64,000 nt of DNA from contig JADLZK010009278.1 in the NCBI GenBank assembly GCA_015847255.1, positions 62,001 through 126,000 of the forward strand, written 5' to 3'. Positions 44,721-55,560 of the stretch are shown piece by piece. Every line of letters begins with the position of its first letter. Position 1 is the first letter of the stretch. A program made the position numbers and the translations under genes. The stretch is from Hyparrhenia diplandra (Eukaryota; Streptophyta; Magnoliopsida; Poales; Poaceae). The notes under the pieces were generated by a model. The model made no database searches. It was not told where the DNA came from and worked only from the letters and a program-made list of their open reading frames with translations.

Positions 44721-44826
44721 GGTTTCATATGGGGAAAATAATGATTTGTCGCCGAAAGAAACATCCGATTCTACAAAGCAAGTTAAGACCTACAATGTAC
44801 TCGAAATTAGGACCTATACTAAAGAT

Positions 44827-45268
44827 CTACGAGATAACCCGGCCTAATCTCGTATACGGGACGGAGATTTCATACCCGAATGGCCACCGGAGCACAATGG
44901 TGAGCCGAGGTTGCCACGCAAAGAAGATCTTGCGAGAGTTCGGGGTTGCCTTCAAATCGATAGGGCTCGGGTGGCGCAGGGGGTCGCGGGCGATGGTGGC
45001 CGGAGTTGCTTGCGAGGTCGATGTCATGGACGACGACGGGGGTCCTGGTGCGGTGACTCCAGAGCGTGACCGCGGCGCCCCACGGCCGGAGGAGGAGGAG
45101 GAGGAGGAGGTCCCAGAGGCGGCGGGTTCGGGCGGCCACTACCTGCGTCACGGACGGGTCCCGCACGGTGGACCTTTCTTGAACGACCATGGCGGGGCCG
45201 ACGCCAAAGCCGGGAGTGGGCTACGGCGCTCGGGAGTGGGTGGTGGCGGAGGCGGGCGGAAACCCTAG
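44827..45268 (-). pseudogene. GC-rich first-exon-like block, CACTA copy 1
   Basis: On the minus strand, after a leader ending 'ctctcctagggtttccgcc', the frame starts near 45190 with MVVQERSTVRDPSV and continues proline/arginine rich. The same leader and start pattern (MVRPQRKRGVRDPATG) occur at about 48870 on the same strand. A shared start context in two places supports an ancestral first exon of an element-encoded protein. Function not recognised. A GGA microsatellite lies at 45088-45110. Confidence 0.4.
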
Positions 45269-45516
45269 GAGAGGAAGAGAGGAGCAGTGAATGAATCGAG
45301 AGGAGGAGGGGCCGGGTAGGTGGGATGATAGGATAAGGTTACAAAATTTTGTTGCCGCGTGAGCCCGTTACGCCGCTCGTTTTTTGAAAAAAGAGAGGGA
45401 GAGGGAGAGGGTAGGGAGGGAGGGTTTCACTTTCATTTCAACCCTTGATCTCATCCATCCAATGGTGTAGATAGAGCTAGAGATTAAAATTTGAAATGGG
45501 GCCTTCGGGCCGCAAG

Positions 45517-46832
45517 CTCTAGATAGATCCAAATCAAAAAGTCAAGAACACGTGTTTTGTAGGTCTCTTCAAGACCTACGCTCGGTATTAGAGTCAAATT
45601 TTCGTTTTTGAACCCTCGACGGCTCAATTTGAATTTTCAAATTTTTTGCGCTCGGGACGAGTTTTCGGGGCTCTAGGCGGCCTCCGTTTGAAAAGTCATG
45701 AACACGGAAAGCTCATAACTCATCGAGATCGACATTCCGTATTTAGGTGACTTTTGCATCCGAGCAAGCGCTCGAAAGCGTAGTTCAAAAACCACTAGTC
45801 GCCCACGAGTTGCATAAACTCTCGCGGAGATACGTGGATTTGCGACTAGGGTTCACCAGCACTTCCTCAAATGCAAAAAGTACCTATATATGGAATGTAG
45901 ATCCCGACGAAGTTCTATCAACTTCGTGTAAAAAGTTTTTCATCCGAGGCCGTTTAGTGGTCCGTTTGGCCGAGGTTTGACCAAGTCAAACGTTGGTCAA
46001 TTTGAAATCGGGTCCGCCGGGCCGGTTTTGAAGCTCTAGATGGATCCAAATCGAAAAGTCATGAACACGTGTTTTGTAGGTCTTCGTTGGTATTAGAGTC
46101 AAATTTTCAGTTTTCAAATTTCGACGGCTCGAATTTGAATTTTCAAATTTTTGCGGCTCGGGACGAGTTTTAGGGCCCTAGACGGCCTCCGTTTGAAAAG
46201 TCATGAACACGGAAAGTTCATAACTCATCAAGATCTACATTCCGTATTTAGGTGACTTTTGCATCCGAGCAAGCGTTCGAAAGCGTAGTTCAAAAACCAC
46301 TAGTCGCCCACATTGCATAAACTCTCTCGTGAGATACGTGGATTTGCGATCCTAGGGTTCACCAAGCATTTCCTCAAATGCAAAAAGTACCTATATATGG
46401 AATATAGATCCACAACGAGTTCTATCAACTTCGTGTTAAAAAAAGTTTTTCATCCGAGAACGTTTAGTGCTCAAATTTGGGCGAGGTTTGACCAAGTCAA
46501 AACGTTGGTCAATTCAAAATGAGCTAAAGGCCTTCGGGCCGCCAAGCTCTAGATGGATCCAAATCTAAAAGTCATGAACACGTGTTTTGTAGGTCTCTTC
46601 AAGACCTACGTTCGTATTAGAGTCAAATTTTCAGTTTCCAACTTCCACATACGAATTTGAATTTTCAAATTTTTGCGGCTCGGGACGAGTTTTCGGGGCC
46701 CTAGATCCCTCCGTTTGAAAAAAGTCATGAACACGGAAAGTTCATAACTCATCGAGATCTACATTCCGTATTTAGGTGACTTTTGCATCCGCAAAGCAAG
46801 AGGCTCGAAAGCGTAGTTCAAAACCACTAGTC
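45517..46832 (+). repeat. 514-bp tandem array, about 2.6 copies
   Basis: Units begin with the 'gctctagat.gatccaaatc' phrase at about 45517, 46032 and 46546. Each contains 'aacacgtgttttgtaggtct', 'gaattttcaaattttt', 'gacgagtttt' and 'aaaccactagtcg' in order; the first two full units also share 'caacttcgtgt'. The third copy is cut at about 46832. Kilobase-scale internal tandem arrays are common in grass CACTA elements. Confidence 0.85.
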
Positions 46833-47680
46833 GTCGTTTTTTTATTTTTTGCCGTTTTCTTCCTAGTCAAATGAGCAATGCATCCTTAATTTTGTGAGAG
46901 TTTTCTTCCTGCTCAACGAGGATCCAAATCGAAAAATTTAAAATTAACACAATAGTGTTTTGCCTTGGAATCTAAATTAAATGAGCAATTGACTATGAAC
47001 TTAGAAACTCCAAATGCAAAAGAAAAGGGAAAGATCAATCACAACAACAATAATAATATACCAAAGTGAGCTAAAGTTTGAATATATATATACGTACTAA
47101 TACATATTAGTTGTTCTCCATCCCTACACTAGCACTAACATTAGTTGTTCTTCATCCATCCCTACATATATAATAATAAATAGGTGTTTTGCATCCATCC
47201 AGAAAACCACATACATATACTAAGTTACTAACTAATCTAAAGATCAGTTTGCATCCATCCATCCATCCATCCAGCCAAAGAATACATACACATTGTTCAC
47301 AAAATAATAAGCCCACTAAATCCTGGGCTACCAAAAGGTCGATTAGGGGTCTAGTGGGGTCTTGAAGGAGGGGCTCCGTGGGGACGCCATCACTTCTTGA
47401 TGAGGCGGGCTTTTCCCATCCAAGGCCTGGGCTTTGGAGGTGGCCAACCTTGACTGAACGCCCTCAGGTCCATGCCTCTTAAGAAGGTGTTAAACCTTTT
47501 TGTTATATCTAATGACTGCCTTTTAATTGAAGATGAGAAAAAAAAAAAAAAATGAATGGAAGCATGGAATATGCCTATTCTTCCACCGATCGACCATCGC
47601 CTTGAGTTAGGGGTTGATTGATTCCTAGCCACCATAATCCTTACACCCTTGGCATGTTGGCATTGGCATGTATATAATCA
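46833..47680. mobile_element. CACTA interior, AT-rich, no gene seen
   Basis: It contains AT dinucleotide stretches near 47080, a short CATC microsatellite near 47250-47270 and an A-run near 47537. The phrase 'gttgttctccatcc/ttcatccatcc' is duplicated near 47110 and 47145. No protein is recognised. Confidence 0.35.
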
Positions 47681-47689
47681 TTAAACCGT

Positions 47690-47772
47690 TGCATGCATAT
47701 AATCCTTGCACCCTTGCATGCATATATTCCTTACACCCTTCCATGCATATATTCCTTACACCCTTACATGCC
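47690..47772 (+). repeat. About 29-bp minisatellite
   Basis: Three to four copies of 'gcatgcatat.attccttacacccttg'-type sequence occur in a row. Confidence 0.7.
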
Positions 47773-47939
47773 AAACCTTGGTGGGGCACCAAACAACCAT
47801 CCTAACCCAATTGTTGCTGAACAGTGGTTGATACAAGCATATTGGATTACTGACATGAATAGAGAGATAGATAGAAGAACTAGTGTTCACATAAAGGCAG
47901 CCATCTCATTATTGCATTCACTAAATTATGCACATGGCC

Positions 47940-48240
47940 AATAACAGTCTACTCAAATTAGAAACTACCAAATTATTAGCCATCTACTGAAATCATTATC
48001 CATCATTGGCCAATAACAGTCTACTAAAATTAGAAACTACCAAATCAGTAGCCATCTACTGAAATCATTATGCATCATTGGCCAAATCATTAGCTATCTA
48101 CCTAATCATACCTCTCGATTCTACAAACGAACTACCAAATCAAGAGCCATCTACTAAAATCATTATGCATCATTGGCCAAATCTCTACCTCTCGCACTCG
48201 ATTCTACAAATGAACTAATCTAGATTCTACAAATCAAGTT
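47940..48240 (+). repeat. Short degenerate tandem repeats in CACTA interior
   Basis: The phrases 'tgaaatcattatgcatcatt', 'ggccaataacagtctact' and 'gccatctact' recur three or more times, at intervals of about 60-70 bases. Confidence 0.55.
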
Positions 48241-48251
48241 GGATCGAACAC

Positions 48252-48930
48252 TTACCTCCTCGGGCGCCGAGGGAGGGGGGCGCTCCATGATGGCAAGCCG
48301 GGAGCGGGAACCGGGCCCGTGGAGCCGACGACACACATGGGTGCCGCGGCGCGCGGCAAGACAAAGTCGGTGCCAGCCCCTCGAAGCACTCCTTGTAGAT
48401 CTCCATCGCCGGAGGCGACGAAGTGCGATGCTCGCCGGGCGCCTCTGGCCTTGCCGCCCGGCCGTGGGCTTGCCCTTGGCCTTGGCCTTGCCCTTGCTCG
48501 TGCGGAAGCCCGGCCTTGCCCCGACGCCACGCCGTGCCCTTGCCCCCGCCCTTGCTCGTGGAAGCACCGCCCTTGCTCGCCCGGCCGCCGCGGCCGTCTT
48601 CTTGGTCGAAGACGGCGGGGGGTTTTTTACCCCGGCCCGGGGATCTTCCTCCCTAGGCGTGCCCGCCGCCTCCATAGCACGGCAACGGCCTGCGACGCTG
48701 GTTGCCCGCACCGCCGACGCCTTCTTGGAGGCCGACGGCTTCTTGAGGCCGACGGCTTCCTCAGGTGGAGGCCATGGTCGGCGGAGGACCCGGGCGGCGG
48801 GGTCCGCCCGGCACTCCACATCCCCGTCGCGGGGTCCCGCACACCCCGCTTTCTCTGGGGACGGACCATGGCGGTCGGCGGAGCCGGGAATGGCTGCGGC
48901 GGTGGCGGCGGCGGAAACCCTAGGAGAGGG
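48252..48930 (-). pseudogene. GC-rich first-exon-like block, CACTA copy 2
   Basis: The minus-strand start near 48867 gives MVRPQRKRGVRDPATG after a leader ending 'ctctcctagggtttccgcc', as in copy 1 at 45190. Downstream frames are rich in lysine, alanine, serine and glycine (e.g. KPSASKKAS, SSTKKTAAAAGRARA), resembling basic disordered N-termini of transposon proteins. Long open frames on both strands (247 and 301 codons) are partly due to GC content. A CACTA-encoded ORF1 first exon is the best guess; I could not assign a domain. Confidence 0.4.
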
Positions 48931-49107
48931 AGCGGGTGAATCGAATCGAGAGGAGAGGAGGGGGGTGAATGTGACGGTGTGACGGTGGGGTGAAAACGTG
49001 TTAATGTGACGCGGTGAATAAGGATAGAGTGATCGGCGGATGGGCCCACGGTCAACCCGACTCGTCTCGAATTTTAACATTCTATACACACGGGGACGAA
49101 TGTTCCC

Positions 49108-49188
49108 ACGTATCGCAATGGTCAAGGCGCTGAAACCTCCATCCCGCTCGTCCCGGGTTCGAGACTCCCCCGCTGTTTTTTTTTTTTT
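49108..49188 (+). mobile_element. tRNA-like (Pol III) sequence near CACTA right end
   Basis: 'atggtcaaggcgctg' resembles a tRNA-Leu/Ser A box, and 'gggttcgagactcc' about 38 bases further is a good B box, followed by a T-run of about 15 bases that could act as a Pol III terminator. No complete tRNA fold is evident. A SINE head or a decayed tRNA is possible. Confidence 0.35.
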
Positions 49189-49199
49189 TTTGCTATTTA

Positions 49200-49465
49200 T
49201 TTTACGTGGCTGAATTCATGTCACAAAACACCCAAATCCGGCATCATAAAAAACCCCTACCGCATGGGTGCCCTACGCCCACAATATATGACTAAACGGG
49301 GTAGTATAATGTGACGACCATTTTTCAAAGCGTCACAAATAGTCATGGTGTTTGCATTTTGTGACGACAACGTGTTTTCCGTCAGTATTATGGCACATTA
49401 TATGACGATTTTAGGCCCGAATCATGAGGTCGTTTTGTCATAAAAAAATCGGTATTCTTGTAGTG
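49200..49465. mobile_element. Right end of a CACTA (En/Spm) element
   Basis: The terminus TTCTTGTAGTG mirrors CACTACAAGAA at 42551. Inside are TGTCACAAAA, GTGACGAC and CGTCACAAA phrases. The three bases outside the two ends (GAC before 42551, TGC after 49465) differ, and the sequence left of 42551 does not continue the LTR that is interrupted on the right. Either the two ends come from different insertions or a rearrangement followed. Confidence 0.6.
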
Positions 49466-49485
49466 TGCGCTAAGAAACGCCAACA
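49466..49485 (+). mobile_element. End fragment of 5' LTR of element D
   Basis: 'tgcgctaagaaacgccaaca' is identical to the end of the LTR at 54612-54631. Only these 20 bases of the LTR remain right of the CACTA end. Confidence 0.7.
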
Positions 49486-49516
49486 AGCATTTCTAGCGCC
49501 GTTCTTTCGGGAAGGC
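49486..49516 (+). other. Primer-binding region of element D
   Basis: 'agcatttctagcgccgttct' and the following 'cgggaagg' closely resemble the TGGCGCCGTTGCCGGGGA PBS of Athila/Tat elements. Confidence 0.6.
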
Positions 49517-49838
49517 ATTGTTATAAGAAATCACTAGGCTGGCTATGAATATGAAATGTGTATGCGTGGTAGCCACTTGCTCATACAAGGCTAATCTTTT
49601 ATGTTTTCCTCGTTGTGGATGAAAACAGGATAGTGTATGTCGGGTTTCCAACTGCCGACACAAACTTCATCGAGAATCGAGGCACTCCTAAGGAAGAACA
49701 GGTCTCGTACCTCTTCTTCTTCAGTAGAACCTCGGCAGGTTGAGACCGACACCCCCCGCACCAACCGAACCGCAAGCTATGGCTCAAAAGTAAACCGCAA
49801 TTTCTCCGTTCGGCTGCCGCCAACGTGCCCACTAGGCG

Positions 49839-50575
49839 GTGGTTAATGTGGCGCATAAGAACTTCGAAGCCGCGCCTTTGGGGCCGATTACTATGGTGCA
49901 GTCCGCCCTTTTCGTGGACCGCCTAGCGAGGACGCCAACGCACATCTCCAACACTTCCTTGAGCCTGTGCGACACTATCGATTATCAGGGCGCCGAGCCC
50001 AACATTATGGGCTTCGCCTCGCATTTTACCTTCTCCCTTGTGGGAAAGGCGAAACAGTGGTTCTACAAGGACAAGGAAGCAGTAAATACGTGGGCTAAAT
50101 GCTCCACGGCGTTCCTAGCTAAGTTCTTCCCCATGGGCAAAACCAATGCCCTGAGGGGAAGGATCGCCAATTTCCAGCAGAATTTAATGGAACCTATTCT
50201 GGAGGTGTGGGAAAGGCTGCAGGAATACATTCAAGCATGCCCACACCACAGAATAGGAAAATTGGCGGTGCTCGTAACTTCTACAATGGTCTCACGGCCA
50301 TATCGAAGGGGCACCTAGACGCCGCTGCTGGTGGCGCATTCTTGTCACTCACCATTGATGAGGCAACAGCCCTGATTGACAAGATGGTAGCAAACCAGAG
50401 CTGGGGGGAGGACAAAACCCCAGCCAAAACACAAAAAGGCATGCATCCCATGAAGGAGGCGGATATGCTTGCCGCAAAAATGGATCTATTGTCGAAGAAC
50501 CGGACGAGCGCAGCCAGAGACACATCTACTCAAGGCGGCATTTTTTACGCCCGCAGGCGCACACATGACGTGTGA
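49839..50575 (+). pseudogene. Gag (capsid) of Tat/Athila Gypsy element D, frameshifted
   Basis: This is the capsid protein of a Ty3/Gypsy element of the Tat/Athila type. One frame (to 50318) carries FSLVGKAKQWFY, the W..C...FLAKFFP block (FLAKFFPMGKTNALRG) and WERLQEYIQACPHH. The downstream frame (from 50207) continues with ARNFYNGL and AAAGGAFLSLT, the FYNGL...GGA-F pattern of the family. The frame changes between 50250 and 50275. There is no ATG at the apparent start (the frame opens on GTG), so translation would have begun upstream in another frame. Conserved residues on both sides of the shift suggest a young lesion or an assembly indel. Confidence 0.85.
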
Positions 50576-51010
50576 GACACGTGGTGAAGTTGTCCACTCG
50601 AGGGGGACAATTGCCCCGGAGACCCGTGAGGAAGCAAAGCATTCATCAACAACAACGGGTATCGCCAACCTCGGCAAAGGTTGGAACAACCAGTCCCGTC
50701 CACCATTCCAAGGTAACCAGGGCTATAATCCCAATTACAGCTCCAGTCAACCTTCACTCAAGGACCTGGTGTTGGGCCAAGCCAAGATCAATGAAAATCT
50801 CATCAAAAAGATGAGCCACCAAGATAAAATTCTTGAAGGAGTAAATAACAAGCTGGAAGGGTTGACATCAGTTGTGAAGAATCAATTAAGCTTCAACAAG
50901 ATGATAGAGACACGGCTAGCCCAGATTGCTGCCCAAGTACCGGTTAACGACTCGGGTAGGATCCCAGGGCAACCTGAGATTCCGCACGAGTCGGTTATCA
51001 TGATATCACT
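50576..51010 (+). pseudogene. Gag-protease linker of element D
   Basis: The frame from 50469 continues through glutamine- and asparagine-rich sequence (e.g. SRPPFQGNQGYNPN) and a coiled-coil-like stretch (ENLIKKMSHQDKILEGVNNKLEG) typical of the spacer between gag and protease in Tat/Athila elements. No CCHC knuckle is present. Confidence 0.65.
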
Positions 51011-51440
51011 GAGGCTCAGTCAACCCACCGAGCTTGCAAAGATCCCCGTGGACTCGCCGTTTATTGCCAAGAAGGGAGACCCTGGGCGTCCGATCATCAG
51101 CTGTGCCATTGGCCCCCCACAACCGCCAAATGCATTTTGTGACCTGGGGGCCAGCATTAATGTGATGTCCAAGGCCACCTTCGATGTAATCCATGGAGGG
51201 ACACTTGCTCCCGCAAGCTTTGTCCTCCGGATGGCCGATCAAACAACACGGCGCCCGAGGGAATTCCGGAAGACATGTTGATCAAAATCAAGGAGGAGTA
51301 CATCCCCGTAGACTTCGTGGTCCTTGACATGGGCCCAAAAGAGGATGTGTCTCTCCTCCCGGGAGGCCGTTTCTCTATCTGACCCAAAGCCGATATCCGC
51401 ATATGGGGAAGGGCTTCATCATCTTTCATGTCGGAAAGAA
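51011..51440 (+). pseudogene. Retroviral-type aspartic protease of element D
   Basis: The frame to 51281 contains AFCDLGASINVMS, with the D at 51141. In Athila/Tat elements DLGAS takes the place of the usual D-S/T-G. Then FVLRMADQTTR; after a frame change at about 51255 it resumes with EYIPVDFVVLDM and a LLPGRPF end (family form I-L-G-R-P-F). This enzyme would cleave the polyprotein. The interruption makes it inactive as assembled. No reverse transcriptase or integrase follows. Confidence 0.8.
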
Positions 51441-51559
51441 GGCGGTAAAGTGCTCATTCATTGGGTACAAGCAACAACACACCGGGTATCATTTTCAAAA
51501 ACCGGTATGGTGTGTTGGAGGATCTCGACTTTCAGACCCCCCCTGAGCAGTACTCTCCG

Positions 51560-51885
51560 CCGATTGAGCATGGGAAAGTCGAACAGACTAACTATAAACA
51601 ACCCGCCCTCTAAAAAAAATGGGGTATATGATTTAAAAAAATGTTTTATAAAATATTTTATTATCAAAATAAAACAAAAATATTTACTACACAAAAATCT
51701 ATAAGTAAATATTTTCGAAAACTAAAATAAAAAATCTTTATAAATAAAATAAATTCTTCTATGAAAAATTAAGAAAAAATATTTCCTAAATAAAAACATA
51801 CAGAAAAATATTTTCTAAATAAATTTTTAGAAGTATGTAAAAAAGAAAATTTGAAAATTTTTGGAGAAAATCAAGAAGGGGAGAA
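51560..51885 (+). other. AT-rich junction replacing pol of element D
   Basis: A very AT-rich stretch with repeated 'aaatattttctaaataaa'-type phrases lies directly where reverse transcriptase should follow protease. No coding signal. It may be a deletion scar filled by unrelated sequence, or the non-coding interior of a non-autonomous element. Confidence 0.45.
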
Positions 51886-51889
51886 AACG

Positions 51890-52325
51890 GCCGAACTGGT
51901 AGCGAGCAAACAGCGGCCACAAACTTTTTGTGACCGTTGAGCACGCCCGACAAAGCCCCGGCCGTAGCCGCCTCGGGCAAAGGTGCGGCCGCGCACCCCA
52001 AGGTGCGCCCGCACCCCTATTTGGCGCCGTCTTGGGTCCCTTCATAACGGCTCCTATCCGTTAACGCGCGCGCCAAAGCCGTTTGCTCGGCTATAAGTAG
52101 CCCGAAAGCACTTGGGTGAGAGCACCCACCTTCCATTCTCACTCTCTCTCACTCTCACACTCTCTCCCACTTTGCTATACACTCCATTTTCTCCACCAAA
52201 AACATTGTGCCGAGCAAGATCATGGGTGTGAAAGTTTATACTTTCATCTAACCCTTGCACACCGAGGTCTCGCTCAATCGTTTTTTGCAAAGTAGCCATG
52301 GAAAAACGGGGAATTTTTTGGCAAG
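51890..52325 (+). promoter_or_regulatory. LTR-like promoter block upstream of the additional ORF
   Basis: 'gcgagcaaac', 'cacaaacttttt', 'ggtgcggccgc', 'accccaaggtgc' and 'cccgcaccc' occur in the same order as in the 3' LTR at about 53205-53315. They are followed by a TATA-like CTATAAGTAG (52091-52100; compare GTATAAGTAG at 53467) and a CT-rich leader. It is a diverged partial LTR (U3/R) in front of the ORF at 52326. Confidence 0.6.
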
Positions 52326-53068
52326 TTGAGGCAATCATCAAGGCGTAGCTCGCGGCACACAAGCACGAGCTCCTTCAACCTCGACGAGCAAGAAAGCTCT
52401 CCCATGCAAGAAGATGCTGCACCAGTCGGGGAAGAAGAAGTTCAAGCTCCCCCGACCCTTGATGAAGCCGACGCTCCATACCTCGACATCAGGGGAACCC
52501 GGGAGATGCAAGCATATCTCCTACTCAAGGATCGTGTGTTCCAACACACGCCCGGGATCGACCCCGACCTTCTCACGCAAACAGGTATGGACGATGAACT
52601 CCGTACTATTTGGAAAGCAGTCGGGTGGTAGGATTATCCCCCTCTCGAGGAGGAAGGTTCTCGCCACCTAACAATCCAGTTTCTATGCACTTTGGTAGAG
52701 GACAAGCTAGGAATTTCTTTCCGCCTTTTCGGTCGTTCTTATCATATATCAAGTGGGCGGAACTAGCTAGTCACTTGGGCTTTAGTTACATATGTGTATT
52801 AGATTTGGATCTTTGCTTTGCCCGGCTTCGTTCGACCCTAGTTTTGGGAAGAGATTACCGGTGCTCACGAAACCGGTGTCTTCAAGCCTCGCCACTCACA
52901 AATCCAGCACCCATCACTTAAATTTATTCATCGCTGGATGTCTTTGGCATTGTTTCCTAGGCACGGTCACTAACGACATATTTTTCCCGTCAACTTACTA
53001 CCATAAAGGGAGTAAAACTATACCTTTTTATACTCATATACATTTATTACTAACATATTTCCACTTGT
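52326..53068 (+). pseudogene. Additional ORF of Tat/Athila element (ATHILA ORF1-like)
   Basis: The first frame (52326-52631) ends with GMDDELRTIWKAVGW. After an in-frame stop, continuation in shifting frames gives EEEGSRHLTIQFLCTLVEDKLGISF-like, then HISSGRN/IKWAELASHLGFS and SLKFIHRWMSLALFPRH. This order resembles the plant ATHILA ORF-1 protein family encoded by Tat/Athila elements outside gag-pol; the role is not established. At least three frame changes occur within 450 bases. The first 35 residues are serine-rich and unordered. Confidence 0.6.
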
Positions 53069-53070
53069 AG

Positions 53071-54631
53071 TGTCCGAAATGTATTACGTAGTATTTATAA
53101 TAAATACAGGTGGAAATACGACCAAAAGGCGCGACCCTGGGAAGCTCATTTCAGAATATTACAAGCCCAGGGTGAAAATGGACCGAAATGCCAAAGATGG
53201 GCCGAGCAAACGTCACTCACAAACTTTTCAGGCCCAGACACGACACCACGCCGAAGCTCGGACCGGGCCGAGCCCAAAGGGGTGCGGCCGCACCCCAAGG
53301 TGCACCCGCACCCTCCGGGGGGGCGGTTCGAGCCGGTGTTCGACGTGGGCGGTGCAATAAGTTACCTGGAGGGCGGTGCGGTGGTTTGAAGGCCGGTTCA
53401 CTGTACCTAGACGCCTTCCTTAGGTCGGTTTAGGGGTATTAGGGTCATTTGGCCACCTCCCTCATGAGTATAAGTAGCCCTCCTCTCTCCCTCTCTCAAC
53501 ACACACCACTTGGAGTCACCACACCAGCACCACCTCACTCTCCACCACCATCTTCTTCTTCTTCTTCTTCTTTGGTTAGAGTTGGAGTAGAAGAGCTACA
53601 AGGAGGAGCTTGTAATCTAGAAGAAAGTGAGCTTTGGTAATATATATCTTCCATGGATCTTTCTCCTATTTGTAAGTTCTATTTCTATGATCATGGTCTA
53701 ACTTATGAATTAGAGTATAGTCTTGTTCATGTTATAGTGTTGATATATGAACTAGCATATAGTTTACATATCATAATCTTGACATGTTCATATTCGTTTC
53801 TTCATCGATCATCATCGTATGCATAACATGATTCTAGATGGGATAACGGTTCGTCATTCTTTTCGGGTTTGCTCTTGTCTTAGTCCGTCCATCCGTAGGG
53901 TGGGGATCCTGGGGGACAAGAGTAGTGCTCTAGTACGCGGGCATGGTGCCCGGGTATTACGACACCTTCAAATTTGAGAGCATACCATGGTCGTGAGGGT
54001 AGGCGGCGAGGTCGTCGTGACATAGCCACTGTCCGTCCCTTGTAATCCCTCCTCGCTCGCATGTAATGTAGGAGTTCGTAAATGCTTCCCATTGGGCCGG
54101 ATGGTACCGGGAGTCTCCCCTGTTATCCTAGACATAACCATGCTTATATCGTGTTAGCATATGATCCTAACTATTAATTTGTATGACCATGACTAGAATA
54201 CATTAGAACACTCCATAGGTTATTCATTTATTCTTTATCTATTTTCTTTATCCTTTCATGGTGGTTTCCAATGTGTGTGTCACACTATCTTTAAACCGTA
54301 TTGCTTACCCCCTGTTATGATCAAGTTGGACTTAGCGTGCACACATTCCATCATCCGGATGCCATGCTACCTTCTTATATACATGCCTTCCTTTGGGAAA
54401 ATATAAATAACGATACCCCTGAATACTTCCGGGTGAAATGCTACAATGATAGATCTCGCGGCGCTTGTGGATGAAATATCAACTATGGCAAGATCTATCA
54501 CCGTTGATTGAAAGTGCGTTATCACCGACACGGTGGTTCCACTTAGTGATATCGACGCACGTTTCCTAGCGTCGTCATTAGGGATGGGTTCTAAACCTCG
54601 TTTCTAGTGATTGCGCTAAGAAACGCCAACA
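53071..54631 (+). mobile_element. 3' LTR of element D
   Basis: The right end 'gcgctaagaaacgccaaca' matches the fragment at 49466. Inside are the GC-rich 'ggtgcggccgc' block, a TATA box GTATAAGTAG at 53467-53476, a TCT microsatellite at 53550-53571 and the 'cgcggcgcttgtgga' phrase near 54457, as in element C. The left boundary at TGTCCGAAATG is my best guess because no clean polypurine tract precedes it. A 5-base target duplication could not be identified. Confidence 0.6.
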
Positions 54632-55560
54632 ATGACCGTGTATTTCCCTCGAGGTTTGGTCTTTCTTCCTTTCTCTCATGGTTATTTTGTACTTCCGAAT
54701 GATTCTAAATGCCAACTTTGTGGCAATAGTCAAAACTTGGAAACAACATCTAGTAAAAATAGGAAAAGTGATGATTGTACACCTGAAAAGATATTTTAAA
54801 TATTGTTGGCCTCTTTGTACCATTAGTTGTGGCTTTCAAAACTAAATTATCGACTCTTTGTGACAACCACAGCCTGGAGGTTTCAAGTAACAAAAGGGAA
54901 ACCGCACTAACTCCAACTCTAAACATTCAAAATTGTAAGTTTTTTAATTGTCAATGTATACTTGGTTGTAGGTTAAGAAATGGGTCAAATCAGCCCGAAA
55001 CACTTTCTATTGCTCCACGTGAAGATCAACCTGCTCAAGTTAAAAGGAAGCACACACCCATCAAGAAGAAGCTAGGGCTTCCAAAGAAAAAAAAGCCATA
55101 GACATTCTGAAGGTGCCACTTGATAGCCCATCGATGCGTACAAGAAGCAAGATAGGACTTCCTAGCAGCCCTAACATGAGCACACGAAGCAAAAAAGAAA
55201 ACTTAGTCTTTGATTTATGATATGTCAAGTAGCATTTGCTCATTGTATATGAGACCAATGTATGTTTGAATTCAAACTTTCATGTGACCTTACATATGTG
55301 AGACTATGGAGGATTTGTGAAAATTTGATGTGACCTTATATATGTGAGACTGAAACTATGGTGGATTTGTGACCTCATTTATGTGAAATTGAAACTATGG
55401 TTTAATTGCAATGCAATTGTGAAACTTTTATGCATTGGATAATCTCTTTATTGTATATGTCTACTTTTGTATATCGTTACGTGTGAACTCGATCTACATA
55501 ATATTACTCCTAATATACAACAAAGAAACAAAACTCTATATTTTTTTAAATATTTTAGCT
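54632..55560 (+). other. Unassigned, possible 3' exon fragment
   Basis: The frame at 54829-55101 encodes a lysine-rich end (KRKHTPIKKKLGLPKKKKP), and a second phrase (MRTRSKIGLPSS / MSTRSKKENL) follows in another frame. Basic tails of this kind occur in FAR1/MULE-type proteins, but nothing upstream confirms it. The rest is AT-rich with a repeated 'gtgaccttatatatgtgaga' phrase near 55283 and 55331. Confidence 0.25.

Noticed and set aside
42551..49465. Single autonomous CACTA transposon with transposase
   Set aside because: No transposase motif could be read and the flanking bases do not form a target duplication.
50250..50575. Programmed frameshift in element D gag
   Set aside because: No slippery heptamer with a following structure is apparent at the junction, and other frame breaks of the same element look like random indels.
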